Source of the DNA: Urechis unicinctus
Lineage: Eukaryota; Annelida; Polychaeta; Xenopneusta; Urechidae
Reading direction: 5' to 3'
Length of the DNA: 64,000 nucleotides
Assembly: GCA_034190875.2 (NCBI GenBank)
Contig: CM067346.1
Location: 42,637,315-42,701,314 of the forward strand
Positions 1-12,004 of this stretch are shown piece after piece. The notes beneath the pieces are model-generated. The model made no database searches. It saw nothing but the letters and a program-made list of their open reading frames with translations, and had not been told where the DNA came from. Within the stretch, counting starts at the first letter, position 1; every line of letters starts with the position of its first letter. A program made the translations under genes and the position numbers.

Positions 1-1110
1 TTTGTAAATGAACTCTAACTCTTCAGAGCAGAATACGATAAATATTTTCAACAGACAGAACGAAAATAGTGTGTATATATATAAATAAATATATTCAATT
101 AATTGATAATCAAATACATTCATGGACATCGGGCGATTTCGCATTTACCGATTGATGGAGTTTGCAAATTATGTAAGCTAGTTTTCCAAATTTGAGCTGC
201 ATGTGTAATGGGGCCATGATGACACATTAGCGATGTTATTGCTTTTAAAATCATACCAAATAAGCCGGATTGACGCCCTTTCATTTGCAATGCCAGTTTC
301 ATCAACAAAAATATATCGTTGCTTATTACGAAACGGATGTGCTGAGTAATGGCTTGTCCGCAATTACTTTATCGGTCCAATTTATCAAGCCCCGATGCAT
401 TCTTATCTTCAGAACTCAGAATTTATAAGAAGGAATGAAGATTTGCGGACTGGTTTATCACAGACTTACTACATTAGGAACGATTAAGGCATTTGAATTT
501 CGTATTGTGAATGCGGTTCCTAAGGAAGAGTTACGCACATGATATATTCATGACTTTTCGGCAAAGCTGAAAGGAATTCCGTCTGTAGTAATCCATCGTG
601 GTGCTGATCCTGTGATATCCCAAATTTAAACTATAGTACGCTTTGATACACAACCCATTGGGAACGACGTTTCCCATCAATTCGCTTGGGCTTCAGATTT
701 CTAGGTCAGGATTTTGACGATGATGAAATATCTTACCTATAGCATATATATCATGACGTGACAGTTTTAACACAAAGGCCTAGCCCAATAGATTAACTTC
801 ATGATGTAAGCGCAAATGAGTTGGTGATAACCAGGCATTGTTCAGTGTGCAAATGTAGCTCTGATATGATATGTGTCCATATTGGATGAAGGCAGGGTTT
901 TAAAGACAAATATAATCGGCCACTACATGAGAGAGCCTACTTGATGCTACCCATGAATAATGCTTCTGGCTGTTATACTTGCCTTGATTGGTTATTGTTA
1001 GTCCTTATCGTTATCATTTTACATTGATTGTTTTGGCACTTACAGTCATTCGCTCATCAACTACAATTTGCATGCTCATTGCATAGAGAATAAGCATATA
1101 ACACTCCGCA
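1..1110. repeat. Module M2, unit 1 copy (diverged, non-coding)
   Basis: This stretch aligns in order with 19616-20665, 49240-49900 and 58900-59790. Landmarks shared with the other copies include a segment ending in CCGGATTGACGCCC near 272, AGAAGGAATGAAGATT near 427, the phrase TGCTGATC..GTGATATCCCA near 603, and the ATTTGCATG..CATTGCAT motif near 1064. Divergence is substantial, with many small indels. I see no ORF that survives comparison between copies and no splice-like structure, so I treat it as non-coding duplicated DNA. Confidence 0.75.
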
Positions 1111-1134
1111 TCATTTAGTAATTCGGGAGCTGGT

Positions 1135-1182
1135 CCCAGTGGCGTGGTGGTTTACTGCCTCGCCTTTCGACCCACAGACTCT
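1135..1182 (+). repeat. Truncated tRNA-like SINE head
   Basis: The sequence TGGCGTGGTGG at 1140-1150 matches a Pol III A box, and CCTCGCCTTTCGACCCACA follows, as in tRNA-derived SINE heads. The segment CGCCTTTCxACCCACA recurs in the SINE at 25865-26195 on the opposite strand. No B box follows here, because the duplicated unit resumes after about 45 bases, so only the head is present. Confidence 0.45.
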
Positions 1183-1719
1183 TCATTTATTAGACTGGCT
1201 GTATGAATCTGTCATTAAACAGAATGAGCCGGATTGCATGAAAATGCAAAGATGCCTGATCAATTATGGCTAGTCAGCACACACACATACAAATACAAAT
1301 AACACTAAAACGCATGGCATACTCTTTATGGTTTACAACGGTATAGAAACGATTGAATCGGAGGGAATGTGCTAGTTGTATCCCCGTTTGTTGTAGTTTC
1401 TTGTACTGGTGTTTTTGTTTACATACAAGCTAAACGGTAAAATAACAGGACCGTTAAGAAATCCTTGAACGATATAGTTTAGTATCAATTAGTAAATATC
1501 TGCATTCCCACAACATCCGTTCCTCCCAAGCAGGTCTGGTAGATAGTCAGATAACACGATAACATTCTGCCACAGGGACGGGTATAGTAACAAAGTGTCA
1601 CAAATTTGGATCGAACTAAAAAATTGTGGATCGAAAGTTAAAACTGCTCCAATGGAACCAGATACTGCCCAATGAGAAAAGTGTCTGCAGATTATACGAT
1701 GAACACCTCCGATATGAAA

Positions 1720-1750
1720 AGTATATATATCTATATATATGTATACATAA

Positions 1751-1797
<47 letters not shown>

Positions 1798-1984
1798 TAT
1801 AATAAACATTTATATATAAACATATATAGAGATATATATATATATAGATATTTATATAAATATTTATATATATTTTATATATATATATATATAAATATAT
1901 ATATAAATATATGCACAAATAAACATATATATATTTAAACATATATATATATGGATATATATATTTATATATATATATAAATAC

Positions 1985-2040
<56 letters not shown>

Positions 2041-2045
2041 ATTTA
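1720..2045. repeat. (AT)n microsatellite, interrupted
   Basis: Alternating A and T with occasional G, C or AAA interruptions. ORFs reading Tyr-Ile repeats on both strands are products of the repeat and not genes. It lies inside module M3. Confidence 0.95.
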
Positions 2046-2229
2046 TATATACATGTGTATATTCTATAAATACAACCCGCCATGTGTGTTAAGGGTTCAG
2101 AACAAAACACCTTGTTGAATGCATATTGCAGAATGTAATACGAAGGCTATTCTTTGTAAAATAATCAATTTATTAGAGGATGTTCAAGAAATGACCAATC
2201 AAATCAATTCAGGGGTTTGTCGATACAAA

Positions 2230-2295
2230 AAGTATATATATATATATATACATAAATAAATATATATATGTATATATATATAGATATATATATAC

Positions 2296-2327
<32 letters not shown>

Positions 2328-2808
2328 TTATATATATATTTATATATATTTATATATAAATAAATACATGCACAAATAAATATATATATTTATACAAATG
2401 CATATATGCATGTATATATATATATATATATATATATAAATTCATTTATATATATAAACATTTATATATATATGTGTATATATAAATATATAAACATATA
2501 TGTATGTATATATATATAGTATATATATAAATATATATATATATATAAATTAATATATCTATATAAATATATATATACATACATATCTCTCTATATATGT
2601 CTATATAGATATATATATCTGTATATCTATATATAAAAATCTATATCTCTCTCTATCTCTCTCTCTGTATCTATCTCTATATATATATATCTATCTATCT
2701 CTCTCCCTATGTCTCTCTCTCTCTATCTCTATATCTCTATATCTCTCTCTCTCTCTATCTCTCTATCTCTCTATATCTCTATATATCTCTATCTATATAT
2801 ATATTAGC
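2230..2808. repeat. AT microsatellite grading into CT/AT-rich tract
   Basis: Imperfect (AT)n at 2230-2580 passes into a mixed CTCTAT/CTATAT polypyrimidine-rich tract at 2580-2800. The composition change suggests successive expansion of TA, then CTAT and CT units. There is no coding content. Confidence 0.9.
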
Positions 2809-3600
2809 ACGAACGCGACCTTTAGTGGACAAACCGCCACCTTTCGTAGACTTTGGTCAACGAAAGGATATGCCAGTATGTCCACATAAAGTCAACGCTC
2901 ATTTTCGTCGAAAATAATTGAAAATATTTTGGTTTGACCATTCGAATGTGATAGTGTAGTCTTAGTAACGTACACAAATAATCTTTCACGGGTGATTTCT
3001 TTGGATTTTGAATATAATAGCGAAATAAAATTTTAACAACTAACCATTCGTTGACATAGCACGCACACCTCAATATCTTCCATACAACCGTATATACTTT
3101 GATTCAAATTTCCGAAATAATGTTTAATCATATGTGTGGGATATATTTATTTGAAAAATTAAAATATTTGATTTATTCTTAAATTTCTTTACCTAAAAAC
3201 TCTATTTTTCTCCTTTTTCATTAATCTACAACATTGAATTAGATCGCGAAATTCTAACAAAGGTTCATAATGATCACATCTACAACAAATATTATTTTTC
3301 CAATCCATGATGACTGAAAATGATTAAAATATTTCAGTATTCCGCAAATATTCAAAAATATATATGGGCACGAAAGGTTGGATTTATACGTATAAATTAA
3401 TGTCTTAACCTTTCGTGGACGACGTTTCGAGGACCAAAAGTATATACCAGCAATAAAAAGTGACAAAAGGTTTTTAATTCGATTTAAACTACTTAATTGT
3501 ATCAATTAAAAGATGCCGAATAAATAATTGATAATTAATGATAGCAAAAATGCACTATAAAAATTTGTCCACGAATGGTTGGAGTCCACGAATGGTTGTA
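2809..3600. mobile_element. Putative non-autonomous element with iterated AACCWTTCGTGGAC motif
   Basis: A non-repetitive block of about 790 bp bounded on both sides by AT microsatellite. It carries at least seven versions of a 14-bp motif, consensus AACCWTTCGTGGAC: forward at 2818-2830, 2838-2851, 3042-3055 and 3407-3420, and inverted at 2856-2867, 3370-3381, 3567-3580 and 3584-3597. None of the M3 copies at 31-32 kb or 51-52 kb has this block at the matching place. No ORF is convincing. It could be a non-autonomous transposon inserted at a TA site, with the motif as a protein-binding site; that is inference. Confidence 0.45.
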
Positions 3601-4519
3601 ATATATATATATATATATATATAGTTTGGAATAATATTCCTTCGTCATTCAACATTATCACAACCTTGGTTTTGACGGATAACGCCGGAAAATAGTTTTG
3701 ATAGGCTTATGCTCGCGTGCTTGTGGTACATCAGCAATTGACCTCAAGTTATCTGCTTACATATCTAAACGCACACTCGATAACATGACACGACTATGAA
3801 ATGCTCAGTGATACTCTTATCAGCATAAAGAAGCTTTTGCATATTTAAATGGAATTTATGTGGCACAGGCATCAAGGACCATGAACTGCAAACTGTAATA
3901 CTGGCGCCTAGTTCCTATATGACGCACATGGGATGCACATAAACATCGGCATCACAATTTTTATCAGTAGAATATTCCAATAATTTCAACAGATACGGGA
4001 CGCGTATCGCTAAAATCCTTGCGCATTCGGTTGGTGCAGATTGATATTGTCGATTATATATTTTACTTTATTATTACTGTGATGCAATATGATGAACGTG
4101 GACAAAGACATCGGTAAATTGCCTCGAAATTTCAATATAGCACTTCCATGTGAAAATCATTCATCGTCTTTTGCCCTTACTTGAACTAAGCTTTATAGGA
4201 CTGATTTATTATTTACATCATCTGTTATACTTTATGGCAGGTATATTGCATATGAATTGGACTGACAATGGAATAGTTATAAAACGTCAAGGGCTCTAGA
4301 GACTTTTGTCACCATCGCGGTAAAATAACATGGCTAATACCTTAATTTGAAAATGAGCAATAAATTCCAAGAAAAAGGTTGCTTGCACAATCAGCCGGTA
4401 TATTTAATGAGCAGACCAATTCAAAACTAGATGTCAAATGGTTAACTTTAATACTAGGATATGACTATGATAAGAACTTGTAATTACAAAAACTCTATCA
4501 CCCACCAAATGGCGTGTAT

Positions 4520-4879
<360 letters not shown>

Positions 4880-4880
<1 letters not shown>

Positions 4881-6768
4881 ACTAACTACTATATCAAGAC
4901 ATGTTAAGGCATATTCTTGGTTAGATTTTTAATCAGCTGTACACCCTGCGAGCAGAGTGTTGATCTGGTTGTTTATTCGCTTATCGGTATACTCAATTAC
5001 ATCAGTTCATCTTATCTGTGTCATGACATCAATCAAATTAGCATGAAGCGTGGATATGCCGATTGAAATAAGCAGCCAAATTGACAAACTTTGTCCGCCA
5101 AAACAAATTACAATACTGGAAGCTTTACATTGCCATCGACAATGCAACCCTCGTATTTGTTGGGGTCTGTTTTGGCCATTAAGCGTATCCGTTCATATTT
5201 CAGTTATACACCAAATATATATTATTGCACTCATTAAATTTCAAGTATTGATAGCACATAGTGTTTTGTTTTTACCTTGGTACTAATGCAACTGTTAGAT
5301 GAGACAGCACTGGTGCTGGTCATTAAAACGATCTGATTTTTAACGAGGCAAATGACTAGTGGTAATCAAACGACTTAACAAAAGAATTTAGGGACCTTTA
5401 GCGTACCTCCACAAATCATGACACGGTTCAAGAGGACGCCTCATTTGGCGAAACAGTGCTTTGTCTTTAGAACAGACTTATTCCTAGCTGGCGCCTTTAA
5501 TTTTGGCCAACCTGATAAAATAATCAGTATTGAGAATCTCACAATCAAGCATATCTGAAAATCATAACAATTCACCTTATTGTACCCTGTTGCATTTAAC
5601 AAAATGTCCATTGTTTCATAAATAATTATTGCCAATACATGGACGCTCTCGAAAGTTGATAGTAAATATTTGAGTATTGAACGCATGTTGAATAACGTAC
5701 ATCTTTTAAGCAACAAGCTGCATACAGAATGGTTTTGCCCAGGAAAAAACATATCTATGGAACTAGTGATGAAGCAGTAGTTTGCATCCATAGACAAAAT
5801 CGTCATCATACACTTATAAAGAAACGTTTAACAACAACAACAGCAACAACAACCATGGAATCATTATGCAAAACGGGATGATTCAATAAATCGTTGAACC
5901 CAATATATCAATATATCCACCGCTGTTGGAGCTAGAGGGTCGCAAAAGGTAAGGTAACAACGAAAGCGGCAGCAACACGTTCGTTGCCTATTTAGCAAGC
6001 TACTTGATCATTGCTCATTTGTCGCGTGTATTATTCTTGTATATATGTTTTTGCCACATGTGTGGTCAAACTGATATTTAGATTGTGCTAAACATGTTTA
6101 AATAGATTTCCTGCAAAACAGTATTCATCTTGAAGAATCACATTTTAAAATATCACATATGACAACCCAATAAGCACCTGTCAAGACATGAAACCTCAAA
6201 AACGAAGTTCGTTTTTGGATATCCAAACTCGATGCTATTATTTTATAGCTTTCCTGCCTCACACAGGTCTAGTATATATATTGAACAGTACATATGACCT
6301 TCTTTGCCAATAGTATTTGCTATAATCGATTGTTGAGACGTCTATAACGGCACCCTGCTTATTTTACAGGAACAGATTAAATTCACGTCAAACTTATTAA
6401 AAGTCGCGGGCAAAAGGGCAATCTCCTTTTAGTTGGCAGACAAATAACGCCAGCAATATCACAGCATACATATCCAAATACAGTTGGTGGTTTTTGAGAA
6501 CCTCAGAAATTGCTGCAATTTGTTCCATGCCGATATTTTCTTTATAGCAGACGAGAGCTGAATTGTGCAAGAGTGAATAAATTACCGTTCATTTTCTGTT
6601 ATAAAAAGAAAAATAATTTGATAAGTTCACTACTGCTATCTCGAAATGGCCTCATTACGCTATGATACATCAGAAAAATCAATATAACGCGTGTATATAT
6701 TAGTTATTCATCATAAATATATTTTTCCTCAATACCGAACATCCGTTTGTAAATTGTCGAAATGTGGG
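4880..6768. repeat. Module M4 (first part), unit 1 copy
   Basis: Collinear with 35290-35940 and then 37560-39165, for example TCAAGACATGT near 4894, GCATGAAGCGTGGATATGCC near 5041, and a shared CAACAACAACA tract near 5830. The unit 2 copy carries about 1.6 kb more between these two parts. A 122-codon minus-strand ORF at 5441-5809 is not kept as a long ORF in the paralogue and is not called a gene. Confidence 0.7.
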
Positions 6769-8567
6769 AGACTGGATAGTAGAAGGGTGTCTTCAGTAAT
6801 TACAAAATTCAGCTTATCCTAGGGCATGACATCGAGCGTAATAACACTTAGTGTCGGATTGTTGTCCATTGAAATAGATCAATGTCCCGTGCATGAGTTA
6901 TTACGTATTGCATTTGACCAAACAATATTGCTTGTGCTTAGCATGTTATACTTTAATGCAGAAATCCGAAAGTTGCTTACAATAATGCAGAGTGCTTAAC
7001 GGTAGCATACTTGTTTTTATTTTAAAACTTCATTAGGCATCCTATTACATTGATACAAATCAAAATAAAGTCTGTCTAGTTGACCAGATATGGCATTGTA
7101 ACGTCACAATATAATGTGTCATAATCGCATCAAACCGTGAAACGTAAGTCGTTATTTATGTACACCAATTGTAACCAGTTGACATAAAGGAATACGTTTT
7201 GTTTTGGAATAACTTATTAGTGACAGGTTCTGTTCTGATATTTCATTTACATTGTCATTCGTTCATACTATGGAATTCCGCAGATCCGATGTGAGAAAAG
7301 AACTATTTGCAGAAATTTACAAGGAAGAACCAGATTATGTCAGAGGCGGTAAATTACCGAATGGAAAGTATTTGTTGGGAAGAATGACATCACTGTGTTA
7401 AGCGCCTACCAAAGGAAATCAATTGGTCAGCACGATCGTGGCTTGTGAGGTACGGAATGACTGGATTAGTAAAAATGTGTATCCGCTCAGTGAACGTTCT
7501 GTAGCGAAACGTATTTCTTGCTCAATATGCGTAAAAGCGAGAAAGAAGGTAACAGGTCTGATAAATGGCAATATAAAGCTTCAGACTTTAATGAAAGAAT
7601 GACTATCCGAGCGTTCGATATCAGGGCCACTGACGCTTTGTACGAGAAACAACTAGTGGCTCAACACGGTGTGAGAATGACCAAAGACGACGACTCCTTT
7701 TACGATGATAACTGCCACGGAGCATACATCGCACGATGCAGTGAGACGGTTTCTCGGAACTGGCTGAAGCAGAAGATGAATCACGTCGCGTATCACAGTC
7801 ACAGTCGCGGGAACTTATTGCTCGTGAAAATTTGACACAAATGGACATCAACATGCGTTAAATAGAAGCCACTACACAATCTATTTCTGACACGGAAACT
7901 AGCGATCCTGCTTATATAGCTAGTGATACGGACTGTACCATCCCGTCATCTTCCCGCACTCTGAAAAATTCAGCAGCTGACTCCGATTTTCCGGATGTCA
8001 AGATCAGAACAGGGAACAAGACGTTGAATGATCCATTAATTCGTTGTCTGGTTCAATGTCTCTCAAAGTACAAAGTCACGACAAAAGACTTACTAGGCAT
8101 CTGTGTCGAGTTCGCGAACGGAGTTTTCCAGCAGAATTGGAAGTTATGCGACTACGATGAGGGATTTGGCGAAGACGATGATTTCGAAGATCCAACGTCA
8201 AATACACCAAAGCGAAGAAGACGATGTGACGACCGCGCATATGTAATGACTATTGAAAAATCAGTTCGAAACTACTTGGAGGATGCTTCATAGCTGAACT
8301 TGGAGATGGTTGCGAGACATCTTGCTGAAGGGTCAGAGAACACAATAACTCTCGGTTTACAATATAAAATCACCATCATTTTGAACTTGGCCATTGTCTC
8401 ACTGCTATGATATTCACCATTGGATATGTAGCAGTACGCGAGTAATGGACGGTACATTACAGTGTTGTATTCCCGACTCATATAAGTTGTTGCGTTGAAT
8501 CAGGCGTCCATCATGTTCAGATATCGTTTCTGAGAATATATCACCTGTTTCTTTCGTCTTGAGAAGA
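6769..8567. mobile_element. 1.8-kb insertion carrying a decayed element ORF
   Basis: Unit 2 runs straight from GAAATGTGGGAG to ACATTAACAACATTTGAACA at 39150-39170. In unit 1 the same two flanks (ending near 6768 and starting near 8568) are 1.8 kb apart. The extra DNA is richer in G and C and carries a broken ORF at 7270-8480. Insertion in unit 1 is the simplest reading, but deletion in unit 2 is possible. I could not find terminal inverted repeats or a target-site duplication by eye. Confidence 0.6.
7270..8480 (+). pseudogene. Decayed ORF of an unnamed invertebrate element-type protein
   Basis: Reading begins at ATG 7270 and is coding-like, with a stop at 7399-7401. It moves to a second frame near 7518 and to a third near 7755. 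It then runs on with stops at 7859-7861 and 8291-8293. Recognisable segments in order are KELFAEIYKEEPDYVRGGK, a WISKNVYPLSERSVAKRI block, FNERMTIRAFDIRATDALYE, GVRMTKDDD..YDDNCHGAY followed by RCSETVSRNW, an acidic Ser/Thr stretch, LIRCLVQCLSKYKVTTKDL, a KRRRRCDD basic patch, and LNLEMVARHL just after the TAG stop. I associate this layout with multicopy uncharacterised invertebrate proteins, but I cannot name a superfamily and I see no catalytic triad. At least two frameshifts and three stops make it a pseudogene. Confidence 0.6.
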
Positions 8568-9924
8568 AACATTAACAACATTTGAACACGATGCCCATAA
8601 TGCAGACATATTAATGATCAATGCATTCAGGATCTCAAGGATCCTTAGATTATCAGCGCGAAACACGGTACTAGCAGCAAGCGATTGCAAAAGATGAAGG
8701 CCACGGTGGTTATACTCATCAAGACAAACACTTGCATTTTCTTGGTCTGGATAAATACAATTAAAGTTAGTAGAATCCTGAATGTGCCAAATCCTACGAA
8801 TAGCTAATTATTCAGTGTAAACCTGCACCCTCAGAAAGAATGATAATTCATTTAGCCCCAGCAACTTATATATTCATTTTGTTTTGTGTGGTTAATAACA
8901 CAAAACGCAAAATGGCATTTCGAGGTTGGTTAGTTTCAAAGAGTAAGAGACTGCATAAGGCAGCGTCGAAATGAAATATCCATATTTTCGCAGTATATTT
9001 TTGTCTCTTAAGAGAGTCATGCTACATAATGTACGACATACAGACTGGTTTATATTACAAGGCAAAACTCTCCCAATGACACAATGCCATAATGAATCAT
9101 GTAGGTAATGAATAAGCATAAATAACGGCTTGCTTTTGCTGTGAATAATTGTACGAGAGATGGAAAAAAAATCCCAACACTTCAAGATGCAAAAGAGCAG
9201 TATCAGTATATATAGAAGATAAGTGATTTAGAAATCACCACGACGATCCAATTTACTGGACGATTTAAGGTGCGATGTGTAAACCAAGGAAGCACCTCTC
9301 TAGTAAATAAGAGCTTATGGTGCAACTAGTGTTTGTTTGAAACAAAATGGACGACGAATCGCAAGCCGTACTTTCACGCATCTTAATATTCACATCTGGC
9401 AGCACCGACGTAGGTGCCTGTTTTTATTCATTCCTTCATATAATATGCTGACGAACTAATATCAGCTTGAGCATTAAAGATCAAAGCGTCCATTAATACT
9501 CTGGGGGAAACAGTGGCATTAACTGTCCTAAACCATCCGCTTCAAAAACAATGTATTGTCATAAAGTAAAGTAGTTGCCTACATCATAAGATTTAACTCA
9601 TCCATATATATGAATTTGAATGGGTCCGCTGAGATATCTGTGCAGTTAACTTTGCATCACGACTATTTGAGAGTTGCTTAGACTATAAATACTGGCGAAT
9701 TACTTTGCATTCGAGGCAAGACGACTTAGATTCCATTGATACAATAAGCGATAGCATATTGCAACATGTGTTTAGTGTTCATTACTTGGTACGCTTTGTA
9801 TCTTAACGTCATTTAGCTCCCGGTTGGTAGAGAAAATGCCTTTTGAACACGCCTCATGAACATTCCATCTTGATGACATCTGTTTTTATAACGATTTTTA
9901 CCAAACTCCCTTTTAATTAAAGAT
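8568..9924. repeat. Module M4 (last part), unit 1 copy
   Basis: 8568-8830 matches 39166-39490, and 9740-9924 matches 42400-42649 (TTCATTACTTGGTACGCTTTG and CTCATGAACATTCCATCTTG). Between them unit 2 is about 2 kb longer. No gene is evident, and the ORFs here are short and not conserved. Confidence 0.65.
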
Positions 9925-9950
9925 CATAAACACAATTTTTTTTAAAAGCG

Positions 9951-9961
9951 AAATTCGAAAG
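9951..9961 (+). repeat. Left short inverted repeat of the two-gene insertion
   Basis: AAATTCGAAAG pairs with CTTCGAATTTG at 13498-13508 (about 10 matching bases). The core TTCGAA is itself a palindrome, so chance is a real possibility. Its interest lies in both copies being at the alignment breakpoints. Confidence 0.3.
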
Positions 9962-10228
9962 AATAAACTTCAATAATGGTATTCATATCAATAGCGGTTA
10001 CTTTGGAGCACCCTATTCCTTTAAAAAATGATTTTAAAGTGTTTGTTTTCGTCTTCCACTCGTTGAACATCCCGCTCGGCAACGTTCGGAATTATTTGGC
10101 CCGTGACGTCACGTTCGCTGCTCTGTGCTCGCTGATCACGAATGTCAACAAGCTTCGCCATTGTTGTCGCGGCTCGTTGATGGTTTATGAAAAAGTCTTC
10201 ACGGTTTGTTACACTTACAGTTTGGATT

Positions 10229-10559
10229 ATGCCTTATTGTTGTGTCGGTTAAGTGTAGAAACGCCGAGAGGTCAGGTAAGAGTTTCTTTCGGTTCCCGAA
10301 AGACCGAAAAATGCACAAGAATTGGATTGCAAAGGTGAAGAGGAAGGATTGGAAGCCGACCAAAACAACTCCTGTCATTTGCTCCGACCACTTTGAGAGG
10401 GACGCCTATGAAACGGACCCAGAGCTGCTCAGAAGTCTGGGCTTTTCTAAACAAACTAGGCTCCGCCAAGGTGCCTTGCCAACGATTTTTAATTACATGG
10501 GTGTGAACCAGGATCGAGTAAAACGTCGAGGTGCCTTTGAGAAAAGACGACGTCAACAG
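10229..10559 (+). pseudogene. THAP zinc-finger exon
   Basis: ATG at 10229 opens MPYCCVG and then meets TAA at 10250-10252. Ignoring one T at 10250 joins this to KCRNAERSGKSFFRFPKD in the next frame. That gives the THAP signature: Cys-x4-Cys at the N terminus, the SFFRFP strand, invariant Trp and Pro in KDWKP, Cys (10380-10382)-x2-His (10389-10391) in ICSDHF, and the AVPTIF-type box ALPTIF near 10472-10488. A basic tail (KRRGAFEKRRRQQ) follows. The exon ends at 10559 with a good donor CAG|GTAAGA, phase 0. The frameshift could be real decay or a single-base sequence error. Confidence 0.85.
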
Positions 10560-10967
10560 GTAAGATAGCTAGGACCATTCAATTTTTATTCCCAGTCATG
10601 GTTGTGCCTTTGTGTTTGATTGACAGCAAAATTTATTTCTTATATGAATAATCATACGACCCAAATGACATGGCCGTGTTTTGGCTAAGGCATCACTGAT
10701 GAAGAAAGGCCCCATGAGCATGGCTCAATAACTGGTGTTTCAATGTGATCTCAAAATGCTTGCCTGTTTATTGTTTAGGGATTTGTATACACTACACACT
10801 GTGTTTAATTGGTCCATTTACACGAGGAGTACTACTGATGTCATAGGACAAATTAGACAGTCTGTATATAGAAGTATATTGATATAGGTGATTTTGATCC
10901 CTATTTTGGGAAATATCATTGGTGTACAACTGGTCGACACTGAAACACATGATGCCTCTGTTTGTAG

Positions 10968-11203
10968 GTGCTGCATGAAATGTTAACTGGAACTGAGATG
11001 CTTGATGCTCCAGTGAAAGTGAAAACGAGATGACAGGTGTGCCCGAGATAGAGGCCAGCTCAACTGAACCGGTAGAGGGCTCCCACAAATCGTTTGGAGT
11101 TCAAACATGTTTGCTTGTAGGTATATTGAGTCACCTGGATGTCTATATTCGACATGGAAAGTGACGAGGATGATATGGATGAACATGCAGTGCACCAGGA
11201 AAT
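10968..11203 (+). pseudogene. THAP gene linker exon(s), frame-broken
   Basis: After the acceptor TTTGTAG at 10961-10967, the phase-0 frame (matching the THAP exon) reads VLHEMLTGTEMLDAPVKVK and then hits TGA at 11031. The next frame carries NEMTGVPEIEASSTEPVEG and SFGVQTC. A third frame carries MESDEDDMDEHAVHQE up to donor GAAAT|GTAAGTG at 11204. The GVQT motif and acidic run are usual in the linker after THAP domains. Two one-base frame changes within 240 bp show that this part is no longer translated correctly. Whether it is one exon or two is unclear. Confidence 0.5.
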
Positions 11204-11320
11204 GTAAGTGATAGTTTACTTTGAAAATACTCCTGTAAACAGTGGAATTGTATTGCATACTTATAAAAATCAGTGCTCTCTCATAAGCATAATAAAGCAC
11301 CTACAACTTTGGTTTTATAG

Positions 11321-11474
11321 AGGCATTGAGCTGGAGGATGGCCCTGGTCGTGAACAGCAAACACCTTCTGAAAGACATTGGCAGATTATCTCCGTCTGAG
11401 CAATCTTTCCACAAGGTGGTGATCTTCTTCGCACCCAAGAGTGTACACTTTCCCTTTGCCACTATGGAAGCAAG
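11321..11474 (+). pseudogene. C-terminal family exon with LLKDIGRLSP motif
   Basis: Acceptor TTTTATAG ends at 11320 and donor GCAAG|GTAATT begins at 11475. The open frame reads VVNSKHLLKDIGRLSPSEQ, SFHKVVIFFAPKSVHF and TMEAR. In homologues a few more residues (Ser-Leu-Glu-Ala/Ser type) stand between the Gln and the Phe-His, so a small deletion is likely. In the frame needed here, the boundary with the preceding linker block would make a stop codon, so this exon is disconnected from the THAP exon unless another acceptor is used. Confidence 0.7.
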
Positions 11475-11650
11475 GTAATTTAATTGAGCTTTGCTGTGAC
11501 TGTAGTGTGGTATATATTGCAAATACCTGATCTAAAACATAGGTTTATGTTGGTGCTTATAAAGTTATGAGATTCTGGTGTATTGTGAGCTCACATAGGG
11601 CATACCAGACCACCAGGCTATATCTGCTACTGTTGGTGCTTTACTTCCAG

Positions 11651-11799
11651 ATTACTCCTTGCAGTTTTGCATTTTAATGAAAACTCCAATAGAGCTCGGG
11701 CAGTCACTCAACAAGGCCAGGCACAATGGGGAGTGTCCTTTCCAAAGTCCAGACAGGGGGATCCAGTGGCGAAGCCTGTCAAAGTTACCATCACTTTTG
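11651..11799 (+). pseudogene. C-terminal family exon with LHFNENSNR motif
   Basis: Acceptor ACTTCCAG ends at 11650, and the first base completes an Arg codon split with the previous exon (AG|A). The reading continues LLLAVLHFNENSNRARAVTQ, QAQWGVSFPKSRQGD and PVAKPVKVTITF. It ends at a G that joins AT of the next exon to give Asp. Donor is GTTGGT at 11800. Phase agreement on both sides is strong evidence that these are real exons. Confidence 0.75.
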
Positions 11800-12004
11800 G
11801 TTGGTATATATCACAGGATTTGTTGTTCAATATATGTAAATATGAGTTAAACAATAATGTAATGCTGGCATTTATTAAGATAAATTTGTTATGAGTCTCC
11901 GCAGTGCCCATAGGGTAATTATACTGGCACAAAAGACCAAACATTCCATTTAATGATTCAAAGACTATTTATTACTAATCTTTTATTAACTGGTTATGTT
12001 TCAG

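Noticed and set aside
5441..5809. 122-codon minus ORF as a gene
   Set aside because: The paralogue at 37560-37790 does not preserve it as a long ORF and there is no motif.
9976..10338. 120-codon plus ORF overlapping the THAP exon
   Set aside because: It reads the THAP region in the wrong frame and has no domain; the zinc-finger signature lies in the overlapping frames.
11301..11522. Minus-strand ORF over the LSP-motif exon
   Set aside because: Antisense to an exon with matching splice phases on both sides.
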